Assembly (NCBI GenBank): GCA_900541185.1
Contig: UQIQ01000077.1
Span: 1 to 6,294, forward strand
Source: an uncultured Collinsella sp.
Lineage (GTDB): Bacteria; Actinomycetota; Coriobacteriia; Coriobacteriales; Coriobacteriaceae
Length of the DNA: 6,294 nucleotides
Direction: 5' to 3'
Part shown: positions 1 to 6,212 of the stretch, in pieces
How positions within the stretch are numbered: the stretch's first letter is position 1
Layout: each line of letters opens with the position of its first letter
Notes under the pieces: model-generated
Seen by the model: only the letters and a program-made list of their open reading frames with translations
What the model was told of the DNA's origin: nothing
The model's database searches: none
Translations under genes and position numbers: made by a program

Positions 1-2250
1 AAGGCCCTGCTCGAGGGGCGTCCCGTCTACACGGGCGACCTGGTGCCCGCCGGCGCCCTGATCGTCAAGCTCAAGCGCAGCCCCTATGCCCGCGCCAAGA
101 TCCGTTCCATCGATACGTCGCGCGCACTGAAGGTACCCGGCGTCGTGGGCGTCTACACATACGAGGACGTTCCCAAGCGCCGCTTTACCATTGCCGGCCA
201 GAGCTATCCGCAGCCGAGTCCCTACGACCGCCTGATCCTCGAGAACCTCGTGCGCTACCAAAACGAGGAGGTGGCGATCGTCGCCGCCGAGACCGAGGAG
301 GCCGCCGACAAGGCGCTCAAGCTCATCAAGGTCGACTACGAGGTGCTCGAGCCGCTGCTCGACTTTACCCAGGCACTCGATAACGACATCGTGGTCCATC
401 CCGAGGGCGACGTGACCTTTATGTTCCCGCAGGGTGGTGATGTCCCGCGCAACCTGGTGTGCAGCGGCACGAGCGACTTTGGCGACTTGGACGAGGCCTT
501 CGCCCAGAGCGACATCGTCTTTACCCGCACCTACACCAGCCAGGCCACGCAGACCGCGCCCATGGAAACCTTCCGCGCCTTCGCGACGACCGACGCGTTT
601 GGACGTATCTCGGTGACCACCTCCACGCAGGTGCCCTTCCACGTGCGCCGCATGGTCGCGCAGTCGCTCGACATTCCGCAGTCGCAGGTGCAGGTCATTA
701 AGCCGCGCATCGGCGGCGGCTTTGGCTCCAAGCAGACGGGCTGCTGCGAGATCTTTGTTGCGTTTGTGACCCAGCAGACCGGTCGTCCGAGTTACTGCTG
801 CTACACCCGTGAGGAGACCATCACCGCGGGCAACTCGCGCCACCAGATGCAGATGACCGTTAAACTGGGCGCCATGAACGACGGCACCATCACGGCCATC
901 GATCTGCACACGCTGTCCAACGCCGGCGCGTACGGTGAGCACGCTACCACGACGATTGGCCTTTCGGGCCACAAGAGCCTGCCCATCTACAACCACGTGA
1001 AGGCGAGCCGCTTTAGCTGGGACGCCGTCTACACCAATACCAACCGCGGCGGTGCATATCGTGGCTACGGTGCCACCCAGGGCCAGTTTGCCGTGGAGAG
1101 CGCCGTCAACGAACTCGCCGACATGCTGCACATGGACCCCGCCGACCTGCGCCTTAAGAACATCGTGCGCGAGGGCGAGATCATGCCGCAGTACTACAAC
1201 GAGAAGCTCAACGCCTGTGCGCTCGACCGCTGCCTGCTGCGCGCGATGGACATGATCGGTTGGCGCGACAAGCCGCTGGCTGTGGACCTGGGCGACCGCG
1301 TGCGCGCCCTGGGCTGCGCGCTTACCATGCAGGGATCGGGCATTTCCAACGTGGATATCGCCGGCATCGACATGCGCTTGGAAGAGGACGGCTTCATTAC
1401 GCTTTCGACCGGCGCTACCGATAACGGCATGGGCGTCGACACGATCCTGGCGCAGATTGCCGCCGAGGAGCTGGGCGTGGAGAGCTCACAGATCGTGGTA
1501 CGCGGCGTGGACACCGACGTGTCGCCGTTCGATGCCGGCTCGTACGCGAGCTCGGGTACGTACGTGACGGGCCTTGCCGCCAAGAACGCCGCGACCGAGC
1601 TGCGTGAGAAGGTCTGCGCCAAGGCCGCCCAGATGTGGGACGTGGACGCCGCCGACGTGGTCTTTGATGGTCAGTACGTGCGCCTGTCCGACGAGCGTGC
1701 CGCGCGTGAGCAGAACCGCTACCTCACGCTGCGCGACTTTGCCAACCTGTGCGTCAAGAACATCGCAGGCGGCGACGCGCTCACCTCGCACGCCTCAGCC
1801 TGCCTGCCCGTTTCGCCCCCGCCGTTTATGGCCGGCATTGCCGAGGTCGAGGTCGACAAGGCTACCGGCAAGGTGACCGTGGTGGATTACGCGGCGGCTG
1901 TGGACTGCGGCACCGTGATCAACGAGGCGCTCGCGCGCGTCCAGGCCGAGGGCGGCATTGCCCAGGGCATCGGTCACGCGCTCTACGAGATCGTCGAGCA
2001 CGACGACCGCGGCCGCCTGCGCACCGGGAACTTTATGAGCTACAAGCTGCCCACGCGCCTGGATATCGGCAGCATTCGCGTGGCCTTTGAGCCGAGCTAC
2101 GAGCCGACGGGCCCGTTTGGTGCCAAATCGATCGGCGAGGTCGTCATCAACACGCCGCTCGCCGCCGTTGCCTCGGCCGTGGCGCACGCCACCGGCCATC
2201 AGGTTCGCTCGCTGCCGATCACGCCGGAGAAAGCGCTGCTTGGGGAGTAG
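1..2250 (+). CDS. Xanthine dehydrogenase-family molybdopterin-binding (large) subunit, 5'-truncated by window edge
   Basis: The frame is open from base 1 to TAG at 2248-2250, giving 749 residues. A GTG at 43 is not the true start: the preceding residues (EGRPVYTGDL) already match the usual opening of the family's hammerhead domain, so probably only a few dozen residues are missing. Seen in order: hammerhead domain (about residues 1-110); the cofactor motif GGGFGSK (238-244); AYRGYG (352-357), corresponding to the AFRGFG loop; a QGSG segment (444-447); and GAKSIGE near the C-terminus, whose Glu713 matches the family's catalytic base. Family members hydroxylate purines or other N-heterocycles or aldehydes at a molybdenum cofactor in the cytoplasm, together with FAD and 2Fe-2S subunits or domains, which would lie upstream. 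Gln245 follows GGGFGSK where classical xanthine dehydrogenases carry a substrate-binding Glu, so xanthine should not be assumed as substrate. It resembles XdhA-type enzymes of anaerobes. The family is certain, the substrate is not. Confidence 0.93.
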   Translation, partial: KALLEGRPVYTGDLVPAGALIVKLKRSPYARAKIRSIDTSRALKVPGVVGVYTYEDVPKRRFTIAGQSYPQPSPYDRLILENLVRYQNEEVAIVAAETEEAADKALKLIKVDYEVLEPLLDFTQALDNDIVVHPEGDVTFMFPQGGDVPRNLVCSGTSDFGDLDEAFAQSDIVFTRTYTSQATQTAPMETFRAFATTDAFGRISVTTSTQVPFHVRRMVAQSLDIPQSQVQVIKPRIGGGFGSKQTGCCEIFVAFVTQQTGRPSYCCYTREETITAGNSRHQMQMTVKLGAMNDGTITAIDLHTLSNAGAYGEHATTTIGLSGHKSLPIYNHVKASRFSWDAVYTNTNRGGAYRGYGATQGQFAVESAVNELADMLHMDPADLRLKNIVREGEIMPQYYNEKLNACALDRCLLRAMDMIGWRDKPLAVDLGDRVRALGCALTMQGSGISNVDIAGIDMRLEEDGFITLSTGATDNGMGVDTILAQIAAEELGVESSQIVVRGVDTDVSPFDAGSYASSGTYVTGLAAKNAATELREKVCAKAAQMWDVDAADVVFDGQYVRLSDERAAREQNRYLTLRDFANLCVKNIAGGDALTSHASACLPVSPPPFMAGIAEVEVDKATGKVTVVDYAAAVDCGTVINEALARVQAEGGIAQGIGHALYEIVEHDDRGRLRTGNFMSYKLPTRLDIGSIRVAFEPSYEPTGPFGAKSIGEVVINTPLAAVASAVAHATGHQVRSLPITPEKALLGE

Positions 2251-2279
2251 CAGGTCAGCGAACAAGTCGTAATGGGCGG

Positions 2280-2304
2280 GGCGGGGCAACTTGCCCCGCC
2301 TTTT
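2280..2304 (+). terminator. Rho-independent terminator of the molybdenum hydroxylase gene
   Basis: GGCGGGGCAA (2280-2289) and TTGCCCCGCC (2291-2300) are perfect reverse complements. In practice this is an 8-bp GC stem with a 5-nt AACTT loop, followed directly by TTTT (2301-2304). It lies 29 nt after the hydroxylase stop codon and separates that unit from the tRNA gene. Confidence 0.88.
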
Positions 2305-2362
2305 GCACTCGTGGTGAGGTCGTGAGTCTGTAAAAGGTGTGCGTGCGCTTGCCGTTCGTATC

Positions 2363-2371
2363 TGCTATCAT
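2363..2371 (+). promoter_or_regulatory. Possible extended -10 promoter for tRNA-Leu
   Basis: TGCTATCAT (TGn followed by TATCAT) lies 19 nt before the mature tRNA 5' end, a suitable distance for a short leader removed by RNase P. No good -35 hexamer is present at 16-18 nt upstream; TTGCCG at 2349-2354 is too close (11 nt). The call rests on the extended -10 pattern and the position only. A similar TGCTATTCT occurs at 6204-6212. Confidence 0.4.
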
Positions 2372-2390
2372 TCCTAGTCTGTGCGCTCAT

Positions 2391-2474
2391 GCGGGCGTGG
2401 CGGAATTGGTAGACGCGCCAGATTTAGGTTCTGGTGGGATTCCCGTGAAGGTTCGAGTCCTTTCGCCCGCACCA
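2391..2474 (+). tRNA. tRNA-Leu (anticodon UAG)
   Basis: A complete cloverleaf can be folded by eye. The acceptor stem GCGGGCG pairs with CGCCCGC. The D arm carries AATTGGTAGA. The anticodon stem CCAGA/TCTGG closes a 7-nt loop TTTAGGT with anticodon TAG at 2425-2427. The T arm contains GGTTCGAGTCC, and ACCA at the 3' end shows that CCA is encoded. The variable region (GGGATTCCC) forms its own stem-loop, making it a class II tRNA as expected for leucine. It decodes CUN codons. It is preceded by the hydroxylase terminator and followed by tig on the same strand. Confidence 0.97.
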
Positions 2475-2565
2475 ACGCACCTGCGTCGGCTCCCGCCGTC
2501 GCGACTCTTTGTTGCATAAAGGTACCAGCACCTCAGATAAGCTGGGCAGTATGAGGAGGAACGTG
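2475..2565 (+). other. tRNA-Leu to tig spacer with weak hairpin
   Basis: This 91-nt spacer holds two small inverted repeats, ACGC/GCGT (2475-2486) and CGGC-TCCC-GCCG (2487-2498), then a pyrimidine-rich CTCTTTGTT. Together they could act as a weak terminator or processing site behind the tRNA. The only promoter-like sequence before tig is TTGCAT (2512-2517) with GATAAG (2536-2541) at 18-nt spacing, which is a poor match. Whether tig has its own promoter here or shares transcription with the tRNA cannot be decided by eye. Confidence 0.35.
2554..2559 (+). promoter_or_regulatory. Ribosome binding site of tig (decides the start)
   Basis: A perfect AGGAGG lies 6 nt before TTG at 2566. The in-frame ATG at 2551 and the in-frame TTG at 2509 lie upstream of or overlap this motif, and GTG at 2563 is only 3 nt from it. 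TTG 2566 is therefore the best-supported start. Confidence 0.8.
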
Positions 2566-3864
2566 TTGAACATCATCGCTTCTGACGTCAAGGACGCCAA
2601 GCTCACCGCTACGGTCACCATCCCGGCCGTCGACGTCGACGCCGCGATCAAGAAGGCCTACAAGGACACCGCCAAGAAGTACCGCTTCCCGGGCTTCCGC
2701 GCCGGCAAGGCTCCCCGTCCGGTCATCGACTCTGCTCTTGGCGCCGAGGCTACCCTCGCTCAGGCCACCAACGACCTGATCGGCGCCAACGAGCCCGCCG
2801 TCCTCAACGAGCTGGACATCGTCCCCACCAAGAACGGTGACTACAAGGAGCTCGACCTCGCCAAGGATCACGAGGACTACACCTACACCGTCGAGTTCTC
2901 CCTGCGTCCTGCTGCCGAGCTCTCCTCCTTCGACGCCGTCGAGATCGAGATGCCTCCCGCGGAGGTCACCGAGTCCGAGATCAACAACCAGGTCGAGATG
3001 CTCCTCAACTACCGTGCCACCTTTGAGGACGTCGAGGGTCGCGCCGTTGAGGCCGAGGACTACGTTACCGTCGACCTCAAGGCCGTCGAGAACGCCGACA
3101 ACTTTGCCGCCGAGGGCCGCATGCTCATCGCCGGTAGCGACAGCAACCCCAAGGAGTTCAACGAGGCTCTGATCGGCGCTAACGTTGACGACGTCAAGAC
3201 CGTCACCTGGACCGACGAGGTCGAGGAGGGCGAGGAGGCCGAGACCCACACTGTCGAGGTCACCGTCAAGGGCATCAAGGTCCGCAACACCCCCGAGCTC
3301 ACCGACGAGCTCGTCAAGTCCGACTTTGGCTTCGACAGCATCGACGCTATGCGCGACGCCATCAAGCTCGAGATCGAGCAGGACAAGGCTTCCCGCCTCC
3401 CGGCCGAGAAGGAGAACCGTTGCGTCTCCGCTCTTGCCGAGCGTCTACAGCTCGACGAGATGGATGCCGACTACGAGCAGTCCGTCTTTGAGGAGCTTGG
3501 CCAGAACTTCCTGTCTAACCTCGCTGCCCGCGGCATGACGCTCGACACCTGGCTGCCCGCTTCCGGTCTGACCATGGAGCAGTTCATCGGCGACCTGCAC
3601 AAGCAGGCCAACGACGTTGCCCGTGAGTCCCTGGCTCTGGACGCCCTCGCCCGTGAGCTCAAGATCGAGGTCACCGAGGACGACATCAACGCCGAGTTCG
3701 AGAAGGCCGGCGTCAAGGACGTCGAGGCTTCCAAAGCCGAGTTCATCGCCGATGGCCGCATGCCTGCCGTCCGCGAGTCCATCCGTCGCTCCAAGGCCGT
3801 CGACCACCTGGTCGAGAACGCCAAGGTGACCGAGGTCGACGAGACCGCCAAGGACGCCGAGTAA
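2566..3864 (+). CDS. tig: Trigger factor, ribosome-associated chaperone
   Basis: Trigger factor binds ribosomal protein L23 at the exit tunnel and holds nascent chains in the cytoplasm; many members also have peptidyl-prolyl isomerase activity. The TTG start (432 aa, the usual family length) puts the ribosome-docking signature GFRAGKAP at residues 43-50, matching E. coli numbering (Phe44, Arg45, Lys46 region as I recall it) and supporting the start. Domains: N-terminal ribosome-binding (about 1-120), FKBP-like (about 155-240), and C-terminal substrate-cradling helices (about 245-420). The tail ends in an acidic, Lys-containing stretch. The FKBP segment is odd: where active members have a GFE-containing loop, this protein has NPKEFNEALIG (194-204), and a conserved aromatic upstream appears replaced. 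Isomerase activity may therefore be weak or absent. Codon use is strongly biased to C/G-ending codons, as for a highly expressed gene. It lies upstream of clpP-clpX, a common arrangement. Confidence 0.96.
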   Translation: MNIIASDVKDAKLTATVTIPAVDVDAAIKKAYKDTAKKYRFPGFRAGKAPRPVIDSALGAEATLAQATNDLIGANEPAVLNELDIVPTKNGDYKELDLAKDHEDYTYTVEFSLRPAAELSSFDAVEIEMPPAEVTESEINNQVEMLLNYRATFEDVEGRAVEAEDYVTVDLKAVENADNFAAEGRMLIAGSDSNPKEFNEALIGANVDDVKTVTWTDEVEEGEEAETHTVEVTVKGIKVRNTPELTDELVKSDFGFDSIDAMRDAIKLEIEQDKASRLPAEKENRCVSALAERLQLDEMDADYEQSVFEELGQNFLSNLAARGMTLDTWLPASGLTMEQFIGDLHKQANDVARESLALDALARELKIEVTEDDINAEFEKAGVKDVEASKAEFIADGRMPAVRESIRRSKAVDHLVENAKVTEVDETAKDAE

Positions 3865-3910
3865 TTCTCGCCACCTTGCCTACGAGCGCATGCGTGCGCC
3901 CGTGATGGGG

Positions 3911-3935
3911 TAAAGTTATACACCGGTTATCCGGT
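3911..3935 (+). promoter_or_regulatory. Possible clpP promoter region with palindromic operator-like site
   Basis: An AT-rich patch TAAAGTTATACA (3911-3922) stands out from its GC-rich surroundings and contains TATACA, a plausible -10. It runs into the perfect inverted repeat ACCGG-TTAT-CCGGT (3922-3935), which would overlap the transcription start. No convincing -35 is present at standard spacing; TTGCCT (3886-3891) lies 25 nt before TATACA, or 19 nt before TAAAGT. I do not see a CtsR-type heptamer repeat or a clear ClgR-type site, the known regulators of clp genes in related groups. Confidence 0.35.
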
Positions 3936-3940
3936 TGCTT

Positions 3941-3987
3941 CGTACGGTGCCAGCCAATGCATAGCATGCGGGCACCGTACGTTTATC
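3941..3987 (+). terminator. Long hairpin between tig and clpP: tig terminator or clpP leader attenuator
   Basis: CGTACGGTGCC (3941-3951) and GGCACCGTACG (3971-3981) form a perfect 11-bp stem. The 19-nt interior contains a second stem, ATGC-ATA-GCAT (3957-3967), stacked above a small internal loop. TTTATCT follows at 3982-3988, a short imperfect T run. It lies 77 nt after the tig stop and 46 nt before the clpP start. If clpP transcription begins near 3929, the hairpin sits inside the clpP leader; otherwise it simply ends tig transcription. Confidence 0.55.
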
Positions 3988-4017
3988 TAGAACCAATTTG
4001 GTCCGCAAGAGAGAAAT

Positions 4018-4021
4018 GGAG
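4018..4021 (+). promoter_or_regulatory. Ribosome binding site of clpP (decides the start)
   Basis: GGAG lies 6 nt before ATG at 4028, the best spacing among the in-frame candidates TTG 3998, ATG 4016, ATG 4022 and ATG 4028. ATG 4022 directly abuts the motif, and ATG 4016 overlaps it. A start at 4022 using the more distant AGAG (4010-4013) cannot be fully excluded; it would add two residues. Confidence 0.6.
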
Positions 4022-4027
4022 ATGCGT

Positions 4028-4648
4028 ATGATCGCTAAGTTCGATTCCGCCCTCGTGCCATACGTTATCGAGCAGACGCCGCGCGGCGAGCGCAGCTACG
4101 ATATCTATTCGCGCCTGCTCAACGACCGCATCATCTTCTTGGGCGAGGAGATCAACTCCGTCAGCGCCAACCTGGTCGTTGCCCAGCTGCTGCATCTTGA
4201 GAGCCAGGATGCCGAGAAGGATATCTCGCTCTACATCAATTCGCCCGGTGGCGAGGTTTACTCCGGCCTGGCGATTCTTGACACCATGAATTTCATCAAG
4301 CCGCAGGTTTCCACCATCTGCGTCGGTATGGCCGCGTCCATGGCCGCCGTGCTGCTTTCGGCCGGCGCTAAGGGCAAGCGCTTCTGCCTGCCGCACTCCA
4401 AGGTCATGATTCACCAGCCCAGCGGCGGTGCCCAGGGTCAGCAGACCGAGATCGAGATTGTGGCCGAGGAGATCAAGAAGACCCGTCGCGAGCTCAACCA
4501 GATCCTGTCCGATGCCTCGGGCCAGCCTATCGAGAAGGTCCAGGCCGATACCGAGCGCGACAACTACCTGACCGCTGCCGAGGCCCTCGACTACGGCCTG
4601 ATCGACCGTATCGTCACCTCGCGCGACCTCGCCGCGAAGGACGCCTAG
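4028..4648 (+). CDS. clpP: ATP-dependent Clp protease proteolytic subunit ClpP
   Basis: This serine peptidase forms two stacked heptameric rings and degrades proteins fed in by ClpX or ClpC/ClpA ATPases in the cytoplasm. With the ATG at 4028 the product is 206 aa. The family core is unmistakable: VIEQTPRGERSYDIYSRLL near the N-terminus, YINSPGG (69-75) for the oxyanion region, catalytic Ser104 in GMAASMAA, His129 in MIHQP, and Asp178 in DTERD. Spacings within the triad equal those of well-studied ClpP. The N-terminal stretch MIAKFDSAL is about six residues longer than in typical Firmicutes ClpP, and no long propeptide is evident. Only one clpP is present here, whereas many Actinobacteria carry a tandem pair; a second copy elsewhere is possible. 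It is coupled to clpX with a 1-nt gap, so the two are made together. Confidence 0.97.
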   Translation: MIAKFDSALVPYVIEQTPRGERSYDIYSRLLNDRIIFLGEEINSVSANLVVAQLLHLESQDAEKDISLYINSPGGEVYSGLAILDTMNFIKPQVSTICVGMAASMAAVLLSAGAKGKRFCLPHSKVMIHQPSGGAQGQQTEIEIVAEEIKKTRRELNQILSDASGQPIEKVQADTERDNYLTAAEALDYGLIDRIVTSRDLAAKDA

Positions 4649-4649
4649 G

Positions 4650-6056
4650 ATGGCAGGAAACATGCAGGACAACTTTGACGAGAACGGCAACCCCATCCGC
4701 TGCTCCTTCTGCGGAAAAGAGCAGGGCCAGGTTCGTCGCCTCGTAAAGGGCCCGACCAACATCTTTATCTGTGACGAGTGCGTCGCTGCCTGTTCCGAGA
4801 TTCTGGAAGAGTCGCTGGCTTCGGACTTTATGGACGCTGCCCGCAACGGCAAGCTGCCAGGCTTCCTCAACGATCACGGCCAGGCTGCATCCCAGCCCGC
4901 CGTGGACCCCGAGACCGAGGGCTTTGAGCTCGAGGACGACCGCCAGGTCATCACGCATGTGCCGACGCCGCACGAGATCTATGACGAGCTTTCGGCCTAT
5001 GTTATGGGTCAGGAGGACGCCAAGCGCGCCATGTCGGTGGCCGTGTACAACCACTATCGCCGCGTGATCGAGGGCGGCGCCGCGCTTTCGGCCTTTGACG
5101 ACGGCTTGGACTCGCAGCTCGACGACGATATGGACGAGGTGGAGCTCGCCAAGTCCAATATCCTGCTGCTCGGTCCCACCGGTACCGGTAAGACCCTGCT
5201 GGCCCAGACGCTCGCGCGCATCCTCGAAGTGCCGTTCGCCATTGCCGACGCCACCGCGCTTACCGAGGCAGGTTACGTGGGCGAGGATGTTGAGAACATC
5301 CTGCTCAAGCTCATCAACGCCGCCGATGGCGACATCGAGCGCGCGCAGGTTGGCATTATCTACGTGGACGAGATTGACAAGATTGCCCGCAAGGCCGAGA
5401 ACCTCTCCATCACCCGCGACGTTTCGGGCGAGGGCGTTCAGCAGGCGCTGCTTAAGATCCTTGAGGGCACGGTGGCAAGCGTTCCGCCCACCGGCGGCCG
5501 CAAGCATCCCCAGCAGGAGCTGCTGCAGATCGACACGACCAACATCCTGTTTATCTGCGGTGGTGCCTTTGTGGGTCTGGACAAGATCATCGCCGATCGC
5601 GTGGGCAACAAGGGCGTGGGCTTTAACTCCGAGATTGCCGGCCCCACCTCGGTCGACGAGAACGACCTGCTGCGTCAGGTGCTCCCGCAGGACCTCAACG
5701 CCTTTGGCATGATCCCCGAGTTCGTGGGCCGTACGCCCGTCGTGACCCAGACGCAGGCGCTCGACGAGGACGACCTGGTGTCGATCCTGACCGAGCCCAA
5801 GAACGCCGTGGTGCGCCAGTACCGCAAGATGTTCCAGCTCGAGGACGTTGAGCTTGAGTTTGAGGACGCCGCCCTGCACGAGATCGCCCGTATGGCGCTT
5901 GCCCGCAAGACCGGCGCCCGCGGCCTGCGCTCCATCTGCGAGGACGTGCTGCAGCAAACGATGTTCGACCTGCCCAGCGAGGAAGGCGTCGCCAAGGTCA
6001 TCGTGACCGAAGCCTCCGTAAAGGGCGAAGAACAGCCCCAGCGCATCTACGGGTAA
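4650..6056 (+). CDS. clpX: ATP-dependent Clp protease ATP-binding subunit ClpX
   Basis: ClpX is a hexameric AAA+ unfoldase that recognises tagged substrates, unfolds them and threads them into ClpP. The ATG is preceded by AAGGA (4637-4641) at 8-nt spacing inside the end of clpP. The product has 468 aa, longer than the roughly 420-430 usual. Seen: zinc-binding domain with Cys18, Cys21, Cys41, Cys44; Walker A GPTGTGKT (175-182); pore loop GYVG (208-211); Walker B IIYVDEID (236-243); RKH pore loop (284-286); ClpP-docking loop KGVGF (321-325; VGF in place of the common IGF/LGF); EFVGR (357-361); sensor 2 GARGLR (422-427); and the C-terminal end IYG. Extra length lies partly in an acidic insertion (about 141-165, including LDDDMDEVE) before Walker A, and in a longer linker after the zinc domain. 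Function is secure; the role of the insertion is unknown. Confidence 0.97.
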   Translation: MAGNMQDNFDENGNPIRCSFCGKEQGQVRRLVKGPTNIFICDECVAACSEILEESLASDFMDAARNGKLPGFLNDHGQAASQPAVDPETEGFELEDDRQVITHVPTPHEIYDELSAYVMGQEDAKRAMSVAVYNHYRRVIEGGAALSAFDDGLDSQLDDDMDEVELAKSNILLLGPTGTGKTLLAQTLARILEVPFAIADATALTEAGYVGEDVENILLKLINAADGDIERAQVGIIYVDEIDKIARKAENLSITRDVSGEGVQQALLKILEGTVASVPPTGGRKHPQQELLQIDTTNILFICGGAFVGLDKIIADRVGNKGVGFNSEIAGPTSVDENDLLRQVLPQDLNAFGMIPEFVGRTPVVTQTQALDEDDLVSILTEPKNAVVRQYRKMFQLEDVELEFEDAALHEIARMALARKTGARGLRSICEDVLQQTMFDLPSEEGVAKVIVTEASVKGEEQPQRIYG

Positions 6057-6068
6057 ATAGCTTGAATC

Positions 6069-6098
6069 CAGGTCCCGCGGCAACCTCCGCGGGACCTG
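6069..6098 (+). terminator. Hairpin terminator behind clpX
   Basis: CAGGTCCCGCGG (6069-6080) pairs perfectly with CCGCGGGACCTG (6087-6098) around a 6-nt loop. It starts 12 nt after the clpX stop. The following CCATTT is a poor T tract, so termination may be partial or helped by the second hairpin that begins 8 nt later. Confidence 0.65.
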
Positions 6099-6106
6099 CC
6101 ATTTAA

Positions 6107-6183
6107 GGACAGGTTTATTTTGGTCGGTTTTATATGGGCAAATGTCGTTTCCCCTGATAAAACCTACCAAAATAAACCTGTCC
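6107..6183. repeat. 77-bp near-perfect palindrome, REP/MITE-like
   Basis: The left arm 6107-6133 and right arm 6157-6183 are 27-nt reverse complements with one mismatch (C6125 opposite T6165). The 23-nt middle continues the fold: GGG/CCC (6136-6138 with 6152-6154) and AAA/TTT (6140-6142 with 6148-6150) around a TGTCG loop. In all, 32 of 36 opposed positions pair. The arms are AT-rich inside with GGACAGG/CCTGTCC ends, unlike the GC-rich surroundings. CTTTT follows the right arm, so the transcript could also act as a terminator for clpX. No open reading frame and no clear target-site duplication are present. It looks like a non-autonomous palindromic repeat, either REP-like (mobilised by a RAYT-type transposase) or a MITE; that it is repeated in the genome is inferred. 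Confidence 0.7.
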
Positions 6184-6184
6184 C

Positions 6185-6212
6185 TTTTCGGCAGGTATGC
6201 CTGTGCTATTCT
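6185..6212 (+). promoter_or_regulatory. Possible promoter for the gene beyond the window end
   Basis: An extended -10, TGCTATTCT (6204-6212), with a weak -35, TTTTCG (6185-6190), at 16-nt spacing. The -35 overlaps the T run flanking the upstream palindrome. A small inverted repeat CAGG-TATG-CCTG (6192-6203) lies between the two boxes and could be an operator. Only the -10 pattern is reasonably good. Confidence 0.4.

Noticed and set aside
43..45. GTG as start of the hydroxylase
   Set aside because: The frame stays open to base 1 and the preceding residues match the family's N-terminal domain; the true start is outside the window.
2337..2519. 60-aa + strand frame across the tRNA gene
   Set aside because: It runs through the whole tRNA-Leu gene and has no ribosome binding site.
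2509..2565. Longer N-terminus for trigger factor starting at TTG 2509 or ATG 2551
   Set aside because: The AGGAGG at 2554-2559 would lie inside the coding region, and the extra residues have no counterpart in the family.
3957..4031. 24-codon upstream frame whose TGA overlaps the clpP ATG (ATGA)
   Set aside because: The overlap is suggestive of coupling, but the ATG has no ribosome binding site, lies inside the leader hairpin, and the peptide has no recognisable leader character. Most likely chance unless conserved in relatives.
4614..6170. Long open frame on the - strand (518 aa) opposite clpX
   Set aside because: It lies antisense to a certain clpX gene in GC-rich DNA with biased third positions, which commonly leaves antisense frames open. 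The product is low-complexity and shows no recognisable family.
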